In this document: piece after piece, positions 22,407 through 33,240 of the stretch | Layout: each line of letters starts with the position of its first letter | Position numbering within the stretch: position 1 is the stretch's first letter | From: Chamaecyparis obtusa | Taxonomy: Eukaryota > Streptophyta > Pinopsida > Cupressales > Cupressaceae | Reading direction: 5' to 3' | Length of the DNA: 64,000 nt | Assembly: GCA_027943335.1 (NCBI GenBank) | Contig: BSBK01002798.1 | Span: forward strand, 992,001-1,056,000 | Notes under the pieces: model-generated | Databases searched by the model: none | Seen by the model: the letters and a program-made list of their open reading frames with translations, nothing else | What the model was told of the DNA's origin: nothing | Program-made: the position numbers and the translations under genes

Positions 22407-24933
22407 GGTTATTGTTCTTGTTTCTATTGACAGTAAATTCCAAATTATGTTCTTGGGTGTATTTCAATTTTGTATGTTATTATTTTAATACTACATGCAT
22501 ACTGACAATGAAATCCAAATTATGAATGCATATTGAGTATTGACTATTGAAATGTTGTATGTTAAGGTTCTAAGATGTTTAGATGGCATGCTTTATCCAT
22601 TTTTTCATATGAATGTAATGTATATATGCAAATTTCCCTATATATTTTAAATTTTCCCTATATTTTATATACCTGTCCCTGTGCCATCCCCAAACTTAGG
22701 AAAATAAATTTCCATCCTAGAAACTCATCCCCCCGTCCCCTACCATCCTCGTCCCAAAAACTTGGGATAACCTTGATTTTAACCATTTCTAGAGTCCATG
22801 TGTAGTAAATCTTTTAAGTATCAGTTTTATGACATTATTGTTGCATTCTTAAAAATCATCCCAGTCAAAACAAACTAGACATTATCCTATACAACATGCC
22901 CCCTTTGGAAACAAAAACAAAACATAGAATATTGCCATACACAACCAAATCTAACCAACTATGTAGCCATAAAGAATTAAAACATGAAACTAAAAGCTGG
23001 CTTTGTTACAAGTCTTCAAGGATTATTTTAGCATCTATAGACTAGGGGTATGTGTTGTTTCCATGCCCTAGGGCCTACACCATTCTTGCATACAGAAATT
23101 CATCAAACAAGGTTTTGACTTACTTCTTAGGCTCTTTTGATATCAATTCCCTAGTTCTAAACACATCCGGTTAATTTGCCACCTTTGCCTTTGGGAGAAT
23201 GTAATGCATTTAAGTCTCTTCTGAAAATTAGGCCCTTTGTGAATATTAGAGAGAACCTTGTATAAGCCAGTTATTTCGACACGATATATTTCAAACTCGT
23301 CATCATCACTTTCCATTGTCTTAGTCACATGCATCAGAGAAGCTGTTGGGGACTTGTTTTAACACGAAGAGAGCATGGAGGCTCCATAGAGTGGGAATCC
23401 CTCTCACCATTATGACCTAGTTCAGAATGAATCTGTCTAGCTTGACAAATGATTGCCTTGGGGCTTCCAAACAAATAAGTCTTCAGCTTTACATTCCACT
23501 TTCTTCATCAATCAATGTTTTATTCCTCCAAACTGTTTCTACTTCATCCAATTTCTACCATCTCGTTGATTCTCTTCTCTACCTATTCAGATAAATGTTT
23601 TGTCTGAATCACTATAAATCTTCCATGAGGGATTTTTGAAAGGAGACCTTGGCTCAACACTCTCCTGTATTCCCAGTTTGCTTGATTATGAATTTAATCA
23701 TACAAATCATTTCGCAGAGTTGTCCATCTAGAAAGCATTTTAAAACGTCTTCAACAAATTTGGTGGCGATACTAAAATAGTGCAAAGACTTAGCTTCCAT
23801 GAATGTTGAGCTGCAGGCGGATAGAGAGCTTAATGTGGAAATGAAAATGAAAGAGCACAAGGGAGTGCCATGAAGAATGGAACATCCTCATTAATCATAA
23901 TATCCCACATCAGTCATCAAGTACTAACTTGGGCACCTTACAAATCTTTGTGTCACACTGAAGACCACCAAATCTTTGTGATTTATCCTAAATTTAAATT
24001 CAACCTTACAAACATTAATGTATTCAAAATAACTACCTACGAAAATAGGAGAAGGAACCCCTATGATTATACTAGCATTACATCGATGATGATGGCTTGT
24101 ATCCACTCCCACTCTCCATTTGCTGCTCTTAATTATTGAATATATAAATAACCTGATTATTTGACACCATCATTAACTAGTCAATCTGCTGCCTTAAAAC
24201 ACCTATTTGAAACAAAATTGAAAGTTTACCTTGCACTTCTAATGTTAAGAATTTCACTTCTTGGAGAAGATTAGTGAATTTTCAATTTGGGGAAGGATAT
24301 TTACTTATTAAGTTTTATCAGAAGTTGAGAATCCCATTGGACAATTAAGGACTTGACTTTGTTCCACTACAAGTCACAATCCTTCAATAAACCCCAAGGT
24401 TTCTACCTCATTGCTAGTATCAAGAGGTATGAAGACCAAGGGCTGTGCTTGTTTTTAGAGCACATAGAGTTTAGATATTTGAGAAATAATATTGAATCGG
24501 AGAATAAAATTATCTCTTTTCAGAAGTATACATGAAAATATTAAGATAATATTTTTTCTCTTATAATAATAGCTAGTAATTTCATTCTCTAAAATGAAGC
24601 AAAATTCATCACAAATGGTAATTATAAAACTATAAACACTATGGAATCTATTTTAGATTTTAAATTCCTTTAAAAAAGTCATAAATTGTAAGAGATAATT
24701 CAAAAATTTATGCTGACAAACCAGCATAGCTAACTTCTCCATTTTTATACCTTCCTAACTCTTCCATTCCTGCAATTCATAGAGATAGTTGATTTGCAGT
24801 TACCTAATTTTTGAGTCTTAACTTTGCTATCTTTTAAGAAATGTTTGAGTTATAATATTAGAAGCATGTGTTTTATTTGTTCATTGTAAGTAAGAGTTAC
24901 ATATTTATAAATGCATTGTCAATCAATGTTCCT
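22407..24933. other. Intron sequence without recognisable gene
   Basis: No gene, RNA or bounded element recognised. A GTCCCC/CCATCCTC-rich block at about 22640-22760 resembles decayed dispersed repeats elsewhere in the window. ORFs of 60-90 codons here show no family features. Confidence 0.5.
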
Positions 24934-27336
24934 TGTAATGTCCCCTTTCTAGCACTTACAACATGATGATGTCGTTAGCCTATTTCCCGTTGGTCTCGTA
25001 GGCTAATCAAGACATTTAAGGAATTTAGAGGCCATTTGGCCTAAGCAGTTTAAGTTGCAGATTGTTTTGAGGTGTTTAGAGACAGTTTTGAGCATACTCA
25101 CTATTTACAGTAAGTCATTCGGGCATGATTGGGACCTCCAATGGCAGTGACATGTTGATGGTAAATGTTTAATATCGACAAAAGATTTATTTATCATTGA
25201 TATAATTTATTGTGCATTAATAAAGTTATTTTAAAAAGTTAAATTTAGTTATTTAACTTTATTAATGCATTGTCTATAGTTTGTAGAAAATATTTAAATT
25301 AAATGGTCCCCTTTATTTTATAATTCTTAGGAGACATAAAAAAGTGTTTGGGGACTTAAGTTGAAGGAAAATCATGTTAAATGGTATGGGAAATATTAAG
25401 GAAAAAGCAATTGCGATAAAATAGGGGCGAAAAACAAAAATCCTGAAAAAATGGGAAGGGGCAAAAAAGTGATTTTGTTTATCCCATATTGACAAGGTGA
25501 ATGGATGAGCTCTTAGAAAGTGTTATAAAAGAGATTGAAGATCTCTCTTTCAGCATGTTTGAAAATATATGAAATTTATAAAATTGTCTAGAAAATTTAT
25601 ATTCTTGGGCTTGGAGGAAGAAATCCCTTTTCGCTGGCATTCTCTTCACTGTTGAAAGATACAGTTAGGAGGATTTGTGAATTGCTTGAGCACTAAGGTA
25701 ACAATTTGTTTATGCAATATATCTGTTACTTCATTTTATGCAATCTCAATGGCTGGAAGTGATTGATTTGAGCTATTGATGAGAGCATAGTTGGAAAACT
25801 CGCCAAAGCCAAAAACTTGCTAAGGCCTGAAAAAAAAATTGGGAAAAACTCTGCCAGTTTTTGGCAAAAACTTGGGAACTTAAAAAATTGCTTAAATTTA
25901 ATTAGAAATGCATTTTTTTTGCAAAATTCAATTTGAAGAAGCATCCAATGAGTCAATAAATGAGAACACAAAAGAAGCAAGATTATTCTAGATATATTTA
26001 AACACAAAGTGGGTACAAAATCGCATTCTCGTGAGGAATGTTGATGGCCGGAAGCAAAATCTTCCTCTTCCTAGCTCCAATAAAAACTAAAGGAGAGGTA
26101 GAACTAGAGGATCTAGTCCTAGAAGTCTGCACTGGGCATGACTATGCCTCCTCGCTCAGTATCTCTGACTCAGTCTGTGGCTTGTCCTCCATCCTAGATG
26201 TAGCTCTGCCTCTAGCTTCTCCTAGCACTAGCAATGACTACTCATTCAACTCAATGTCATCCAGTGTGAAACCAAATCCACGCCCCTCCTCCATAGTATG
26301 CCTCTGCAAATCATTGATGTCATCCTCTTTAAAAACCACCTCAAATCCGCTTCAAATCGATAGAAATCAGTTTGCAAGTGTTTGGAAGACTATTTTCCCC
26401 CTCTCAACAAAATCCAAGTGAAGAAATTGGAAATGAAATAAATTTGGGCCGTTTTTTGCCTTTAAGTGATGTTATAAAAACACAACCGAGTTTTTGGAAA
26501 AAAATCGGCAAATTTTTGCCGAACATTTGGTGATTTTTTGGTGCCAGTAAAAGTCATAAAAACTCGCCAAGCCAGAAAACTCGGCCAGTTTTTGCAACTC
26601 GGAGACTACTCTGCCAGTGGTACATCTATGGATGAGAGTGTTCAAATTAGTACTGCTACATAACTATTTCTATATGCTAACTGGGTGTATTTGGAGCTTA
26701 TAATCAGAGTTTTGCTGATTTTACAAGTCTGATAAAGGGCCAAACACACTGGTAATCATCTACAGGTGGATTGTACAGGTTTGAGACAGCTGCAAGGGAA
26801 GTTATATAGGTCTGATATTGATCAGCAAAGTCTGTCGTAGGATCTGGAAGTGCATATTGCTGTCTATAATGGTTAGAGGCTAATCTAAACTACACCTTGA
26901 GGTGCCATGTTGGACTGATAACAACTACATGATCCTGTATATGACTGAGAAGAGTGCTGAATAGGTCTGCAATAGCACTGGGTGCTGTTCATGCTGAAAA
27001 GAGGGCTGTCTGGGACTGAACAGAACTGGGACAGTGAACTTGGTATGCAATTTATAATATTGCAAGTTGTGTAATGCATACAAATAGTTGTAATCAATTA
27101 TAAATCAGTAACAATGTATATCAGACTCAGAATATAAATTGAACTTCTATAATGCTGTTACAGTTGGTAAATTGCAATAGAATGATTGGTTTCATCTACA
27201 AATGCCGTTATTAGTATTTCTGTTACTTATTTCAAATATTAGCTGTACTCCATATCTATTAAGCTATTGCAAACAATCCTAGGAAATTAAAAGAGAAACC
27301 CCCCCAAAAAAAATCATAATAAGGGGGCCCCTTACA
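24934..27336 (+). mobile_element. Solo LTR of the TGTAATGTCC family, with hAT insertion
   Basis: From TGTAATGTCCCC to GGGGGCCCCTTACA. Flanking bases TTCCT (24929-24933) and TTCCC (27337-27341) form a one-mismatch target duplication. Net length without the nested transposon (25786-26630 plus its 8-bp duplication) is about 1550 bp. It contains the stem-loop (24975-24982 with 24999-25006) and the self-complementary block at 25096-25116. It is the same subfamily as the LTR that ends at 22406, in opposite orientation 2.5 kb away. Confidence 0.75.
25786..26630. mobile_element. hAT-like DNA transposon with 8-bp target duplication
   Basis: 845 bp bounded by CATAGTTGG and CATCTATG (short terminal inverted repeat CATAG/CTATG) and flanked by a perfect 8-bp duplication GATGAGAG (25778-25785 and 26631-26638). 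Eight-base duplications with short TIRs are the mark of hAT elements. Subterminal AACTCGCC and TTTTTGC words recur inside both ends. The interior has a stop-broken minus-strand frame with acidic and Arg-rich stretches (around 26038-26421) that could be the tail of a transposase, but no transposase motif is clear. It is probably non-autonomous. Confidence 0.8.
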
Positions 27337-27730
27337 TTCCCCATGCACCCACCAACACTAAAATCCAAATTCATGTGGTATTTAGAATGGGTCTTTCAAC
27401 ACAAGAAAAAACATATAAGATGGTCATCCTTATAGAAAAACACACTAATTTCTTAACACAACTTGCCAAGAAGCAGATCATGACAAAAGGTAAATTCATT
27501 ATCTTTCAGGTAAATGAGCCTTGTCCTTACAATAGAGATTAAAAGGGAAAGACATCTAAAACAAAGCAAAGCTTGAATTGACAAATAGATCTCATGGTAG
27601 ATATAAATGATATATTCATTACTGCTTTATTTTAAATTAAAATAAATCCATATGATAAAAAAAGTGTAAATGTTTGTTAGAAAGTCAGTGCAATAAAGAA
27701 AGGAAAATGAAAGGACAGGTCAACACATAC
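27337..27730. other. Intron end near the helicase exon
   Basis: A/T-rich intron sequence between the LTR and the exon that ends at 27731. Nothing else seen. Confidence 0.6.
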
Positions 27731-27992
27731 AATGAAACGATGAACAAATGTTTTCTTTTCCTGGCCAATCCTGTGTACTCGATTGATTGCTTGGGCTTCT
27801 GCAGCAGGATTTAGGAGTGGTTCAATCAAAATTACATGTTGAGCTTCTAGTAGATTGAGTCCATTTGCACCATGCCGGAAAAGCATCAATAAAACTTGAA
27901 TGGGCTTCGTTTCAAAAGGTTTCCGTTGCCTTACAGGTTGCTCTCCTTGGTCAACCATTCCTTTGAATTGCTTGATTGCAATATCTGAATTG
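27731..27992 (-). CDS. SHPRH: SHPRH-like exon: helicase motifs V and VI
   Basis: 262-bp exon, acceptor tgtatttag and donor GTATGTG. After one base completing the split Ser codon it encodes 87 residues: NSDIAIKQFKG, a Glu/Gln/Arg-rich insert, then IQVLLMLFRHGANGLNLLEAQ (motif V region), EPLLNPAAEAQA, and NRVHRIGQ (motif VI with the arginine finger), ending VHRFI. These are the ATP-binding and hydrolysis motifs of the second SNF2 lobe and are all intact, with no stop or frameshift. The exon ends in phase 0. The following intron is 27,680 bp long and the reading frame resumes at position 50. Confidence 0.93.
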
Positions 27993-29362
27993 CTAAATAC
28001 AAAAAAAAATCCACTATTAGTCTCACACAACTGAACTGTTATCTATCAACCAGTCAGAAAAAATCAAGTTCATTCAATTTAGACTACAGAAAAGGTTGTC
28101 TTAATTCTTAGATTTTCCAAAAGTCCATTTCATTGGTTTAAATAGTAACTAATAGTATCCCATTTAATAATGAATGCTGATCTGAAAAGCATGCAACATA
28201 ATATTAAATGTTAACAATGGCTTCAATTGAACTTAAGATGCACTCCAGTTTGTGGATTTCAAGAAAGTGGGATACCAATTCCGATCACAAGAGGACCATC
28301 ACTGAAATCTCTTAATTACAAACAATTTTCCTGTGCCACAGAAGTATCAGAAGTGTAGATGGTTTATGTTATTATTTTAATACAATTTATGAGAGGTCCA
28401 CCCTTATATTTCTTGCATTGTAATTGAACAAAAGCCTTTTAATTTTTAAATAAAGCATCCATTGTTCATCTCATGCACTCATTCTTGCTATGAATTGTTA
28501 ATCTTTATTTGTACTTCCACTTATTATTTGGTAATAGCCTTTTGATAAGTTGGATCAGACTTAAATAGAGTTGTTGTTGGGCAATAATTATTGATGATGA
28601 CCCAATAAGGTGGAAGTGTTGAAGTAAGCATCAAAACTATACAAACAGTTGATACACAAAGGCAAAGAAGATGAACTCATTCAAGATCTTAGACATTCGT
28701 GGGAACTTTGTGGTATGAGAGAGCTGTCATGTCTCCTCTTTAGGCGGACCTATTATATTTTGCAAATAACTCTTATGGTCCCTTGGGAGTTAAGTGTCAA
28801 TCAAGGGGGTGCACTAGTGTGCCACCTTGCCTTAGTTAGAACCAATCTTTATAATTTGAATTTGGGCGCCTACATTTGTGCCCGCCACCTTTGAGTTTTA
28901 GGACATAGCCTTGCATATTTAAGAAAGTCATTTGGTTGTTCATTATCATCATTCACAACATATCAATTCTTGTGTCTACAATTCTGATTGAGGAATCAGG
29001 CATTGAAGAGTAGTTTTGAAGGTGAAAGATCCTCCCTAGTCTGCTGGTTTCTCCAATAAGGTTAAGTCACTTCGTGACCTTATTGGACTAATGAGAATTA
29101 TCATCTTTTGCAAATCAATATCAGCTTACATTGGAGATTGATAGCATTGGAAAGACTTTGAATCATCACTGCAATTCTACCTAGTAAATTCGGCAACACA
29201 TCTGTGGGCCCTCATTGAAATTCATAGAAGTTAGAAGCACTAAAATTACAGAGTGATTACATCATTCGATCCAAACTTGGCTTCAATGATACCATTGAGA
29301 AGCTACGACGACAACCATACCCAGTGATACTGATATCATTGTTAGCCGGAAAGACTACTTTA
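27993..29362. other. Intron sequence without recognisable gene
   Basis: Part of the 8.4-kb intron. No family-like ORF or bounded repeat recognised. Confidence 0.5.
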
Positions 29363-29625
29363 TGTTATGACATGTATTAGTTATGTGGTCCTGACGGGAA
29401 TTAGTTATTACCGAAGGGCAGTTGGGTTGGGTGGTGACGTTTGGTCACACCCCTTCGGGTAGATAAATATGTACCACCTACGGGCGAATGGGGGATTATA
29501 ATGTGAATGTACTCATACGTTGGAATGATTAATGAAAACATCTATTGTTCTTTGATATATTCTATGTTTATTACGTTTCCTGTACTATGTCTATGCAATA
29601 TTAAGTTTACCCTAGTGGGTAAACA
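29363..29625 (+). repeat. 5' LTR of gypsy element 2
   Basis: 263 bp from TGTTATGACATG to GGGTAAACA, directly followed by a tRNA-Asp-type PBS. Same family as the LTR at 4604-4882 by end sequences, by the CACC and TTCGG words, and by the following gag. Confidence 0.75.
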
Positions 29626-29640
29626 TTTGGCGCCATTGTC
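29626..29640 (+). other. Primer-binding site of gypsy element 2
   Basis: TTTGGCGCCATTGTC, the same site as at 4883-4900 with two substitutions. Confidence 0.75.
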
Positions 29641-29679
29641 AAACAAATCTGGCAAGTGACGGAATGAGTGTATGAATGG

Positions 29680-31200
29680 GAATACCATTTGAGGAGAATA
29701 TCAATGTGAGGACGAATAAGGATGGAATCACAAAACTTTTTGAAGGAGAGCATGCTCTGGCAATTGATGATTGAATATAATTGATGCCCAATCTTTTAAA
29801 TAAGGATAGGAATAAAAAGGAACAACTAAATGTTTTGGAGGCTATGCATCAAGCCCTAATCTTTGCCCAACAAGTCGAACGTCGATGACGGTTCATACAT
29901 CTTGCCAAGGGACAACCAGCCCACGGGTTAACCGAAGGGAACCATGGAGATGGTACCGAAGGTAACTATGGGGGTGTCATGGGAGGTGTAACAACCGAAG
30001 GAGACAATTACCGTACAAGAGAACAACGATGGGTAAGAAGTAGTGAAGAATTGTTGGAGGAAACACGACAAAGGTTGAATCTGATTGAGGGAACACGAGA
30101 ACAATTCTGAAACTTGTCCATCTCGCCACAGGTAGAAGGAGCAGGAAGTAGGAGTGACGAAGGATCCAGCGCAGCTGGAGGTGCCGAAGGGGCACGAGCG
30201 CCGGATAGCCAAGACACACTGTTTGATCCTCGTACACCGAACGTAGGAAGACAATCTGGAAGTCGGAACATGGTACCCACTGTATTGCAATTTAACCCGG
30301 GTGGGAAGACACCAACCCACCTCTCCAACCCCAAGGGGCACAACCGATAAAACAACCGGTAGCCATGGCCTCGAATAAGCATAAACTGCCCAAATTCATG
30401 GGCCAAGCGAAGGAGGATCATGTTCGCCATTGTCGAATGTGTCAAACCATATAGACCGCGAACGGAGTCATAGACCAGGACGAGTGGGTTAGACAGTTCC
30501 CTGCCACATTGAGGGAAGGGGCCATCGACTGGTACTCTGATGTGGATAAAACTGGTTTGACAACATGGGCCACAGTGAAGAAGGCTTTTCAGACAGAATT
30601 TCAATTGCTGAGAGATAACAATGAGATCCTTGCCGAAATTTACAATACAAAATAGACGAAGAACAAGTCGGTTCAGGTCTACAGGCGTCGACTAAAGGAA
30701 CTCATTGGAAAAATGGAATCTGCCCCGGCGGACGAACTCAAGAAATGATGCTTCGTGGAAGGACTAAAAACTTCCCTCCGCAAGAAAATGAAAATCATAC
30801 CACCAACATCGTAAAACAATGCATATAACCATGTGATGGATTTGGAGAGTGAATGCAAGACCTCTAAGAAAACTAAGTCCTCCGATGATGAATCTGAGGC
30901 AGAAAGTAGCGAGGGAGAATCAAGTAAGAAAGTGCATGCTTTACAAAAAGACCTTGAGAGGATGATGAAATAATTTAAGACATCCAAGGGAGGCTCAAGC
31001 AAAACCGAGGAAGATACTATGTGGTGTACAGACTGCAAAGAAGCGTGACATACCAAAGGTTCTTGTCCAAAGAAATCCTTTTGCAACATCTGCCAGATTG
31101 TGGGACATTCCACCAAAGAATGTCCCTACAATTTGAGGGCCAGGAATCAACAAGTGTTGTTTACGCAAGAGCAACCCTCCACATCTAGAACCGACTGCCA
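29680..31200 (+). pseudogene. gag of gypsy element 2, truncated
   Basis: Parallel to gag of element 1: FEGEHALAIDD, ALIFAQQVERR, an Arg/Glu-rich middle, the GAIDWYSDVDK to FQLLRDNNEILAEIY capsid, RRRLKELIGKM, FVEGLKTSLRKKM, an acidic Ser-rich linker, and two zinc knuckles (C-T-D-C…H-T-K-G-S-C and CNICQIVGHSTKEC). In-frame stops interrupt it (for example near 29775, 30652, 30745 and 31046). Resemblance stops at about 31200, so protease, RT and integrase are missing. It keeps the Trp codon and the zinc-knuckle Cys lost in element 1, which helps to read that copy. Confidence 0.8.
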
Positions 31201-32189
31201 ACAAAATACTGCAATACTGGAAGTGTTGTGTTGCAGACTTTTGTCCACACCAAGTGCAAAGAATAAGGTCAAGTGAATTGTAGCAGATTTGTTAAGAAGC
31301 AAACTTTAGCGATTATATATTGGAAACTATGTCATTCTTGAACACAGTGATTCATTAAAGACATAATTTACGCACTAATATTTGAATAAAGTGACTTGAT
31401 TAAAGAAAAAAGTGTTGTTTAGTAAGAGGTTGAGGACGATGAATTTGTAAAGTATACACAACGATTTCCATAATGATTAGTTAGACCTTCTAGCGGCTTT
31501 CATTAAAGAGACATTAATTTGTTATGATCATGGTCAAGCATTAACAAAGAAGCACGTATTCAAAGAAGGGTGCCTCTTTCTAGAAAGCAAGCTTTAATTA
31601 TAGTGTCACCTCTTTTGGAGCAATCAAGTCATTTCACAAGAAGACATAAGCATTGTTCAACGATATAAGAGTGGGAATTTTACATTGTGGGGAGAATAAT
31701 AACCAATGTTACATTCCCATTTGAACCATCCTTAGTGGGGAGATGATTCAAAGGGGAGATGTCTTTCAAATAATCTGAGAAGGTGCTTTCTGATTTGATG
31801 TATATGGACCTTCATTTAAGTAACTTGTGTCAAGGATGTCGATGCGCAGGAAAAAGAAGATTCAGATTCAGAGGGAGTCTGACTCTTCTAAGGTAACTTT
31901 GGATGAGGAGCTCAGAAGATTGAAATCAGATTCAAAGGGAGTCTAACAAGGTTATCTTAAGTAGTCTTGGATGAAAAGATCAACAAATTGATATCTGCTC
32001 AATGAGTTCTTCTTTGTGAGAGAAGTTCGAGGTGAAATCCCTTGTTTCCACCCTCTACGCTGAGGCATGGTGGATATCATGTTTTAATGGGCCTACCTCC
32101 TATGTACATCATGAGGAAGTGACGACTTCCAAATGATTATCACTTGTATTTGTTAAAGTTATTGAAAGGTGACGATCTTAAAATAACTT
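31201..32189. other. Sequence between gypsy 2 and repeat block
   Basis: No clear coding features. It leads into a copia-like 3' end, so it may be decayed pol sequence, but I could not recognise RT, RNase H or integrase motifs in it. Confidence 0.4.
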
Positions 32190-32430
32190 GATCTTCTATC
32201 ATGATAGATATCTTATGATGGCTGAAACAGATCATGATAGATGATAGCTTGCATGGTGGATCAAGTTCCTTAAATAGGCCATGATCTTCTATTATGATAG
32301 ACATCTTATGATGGCTGAAATAGATCATGATAGATGATATCTTGCATGGTGGATTGAGTTCCTTAAACAGGCCATGATCATCTATTGTGATAGACATCTT
32401 ATGATGGCTGAAACAGATCATGATCAATGA
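32190..32430. repeat. 93-bp tandem repeat
   Basis: About two and a half copies starting GATCTTCTAT (32190), GATCTTCTAT (32283) and GATCATCTAT (32376). Each has ATCTTATGATGGCTGAAA and GATCATGATAGATGATA words. The period is a multiple of three and the minus strand stays open, but nothing else supports coding. Confidence 0.85.
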
Positions 32431-32505
32431 TAGGAATGTTCCTATGGTAAGTGCACATTACCTGTGGACATTTGTTGAGTACTTGGTGGACATCATGAGA
32501 CTTGA

Positions 32506-32760
32506 TGTTGGTAGGACATTACTTTGAGCACTTGGTGAATATCATGCGACTTGATATTCTGCAGGCCAATGCTCCCGATATCATGAGATGATATCTTTAT
32601 AAACTTTTGAGTACTTGGCGGACATCATGAGACTTGATGTTGGTAGGCCAGTATTTTGAGTACATGGTAAATATCGTGTGACTTGATATTATGTGGCCAT
32701 TACTCCTAATATCATGAGATGATATGTCTATAAACTTGATATTACATTGAGGTAATATCT
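32506..32760. repeat. 132-bp tandem repeat
   Basis: Two diverged copies starting TGTTGGTAGG at 32506 and 32638, with CATCATGAGACTTGAT and ATCATGAGATGATAT words. It lies just before the polypurine tract of the copia-like LTR. Confidence 0.7.
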
Positions 32761-32783
32761 AATCATGTGTTTATTCTCCCTAG

Positions 32784-33240
32784 CTAAGAGGGAGTGTTGA
32801 TGTTTGGAAGCTTCAGTCAGATAAACCTATGAGACAATACTATTGTAGATATATATATATATATATATGAGATATAATTTATATATATATTCATTATACA
32901 TGAGATATAAATTTATATATATCTAAAGTATTATTGTGTTAGAGAAATTAATATAATAAGACTATAGAAACTATATATATTAATTAAAAGAGTATGTGTT
33001 AATGAAGGGACATGTCTATCCATGTCTCATCCACAATATAAATAAGAGAGAGATTGCTGCCTTTGAAAAACACATACAATCAGGAGTGCTATTACATTTG
33101 CAGTGATCCTCACAAAATCAACAAACTATACAAGTAATTGTCCCAAAAATCAAGGACTACTTTGTACATGGAGTGGACATGGAGATCATGATGATACTAG
33201 CGAATACATAATTAACAAAAGTGAGATAAGCAAATATTAG
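32784..33240 (+). mobile_element. Copia-like polypurine tract and 3' LTR
   Basis: The purine tract CTAAGAGGGAG (32784-32794) abuts TGTTGATG, the usual layout at the 3' LTR of plant Ty1/copia elements. The same 11-base tract abuts a TGTTGAAG LTR on the minus strand at 60983-60994. The LTR begins at 32795, contains an (AT)n run at 32848-32868 and a TATA-like AATATAAATAAG at about 33036. Its 3' boundary is not resolved; 33240 is an outer estimate. Confidence 0.6.

Noticed and set aside
26038..26421. 127-codon plus-strand ORF as a gene
   Set aside because: It lies wholly inside the hAT-like element; the opposite strand looks more like a decayed transposase tail, and neither has a clear motif.
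30008..30604. 198-codon minus-strand ORF
   Set aside because: It is the antisense shadow of the gag of gypsy element 2.
31201..31900. Decayed copia RNase H
   Set aside because: A few residues such as FVKKQTLA are suggestive, but no second motif could be found in any frame.
32140..32427. 95-codon minus-strand ORF with three 31-residue repeats
   Set aside because: It stays open only because the 93-bp tandem unit is a multiple of three; no start context, no family, in a non-coding repeat zone.
32190..32430. CRISPR-like repeat array
   Set aside because: Units are contiguous with no spacers, in a plant intron; ordinary tandem repeat.
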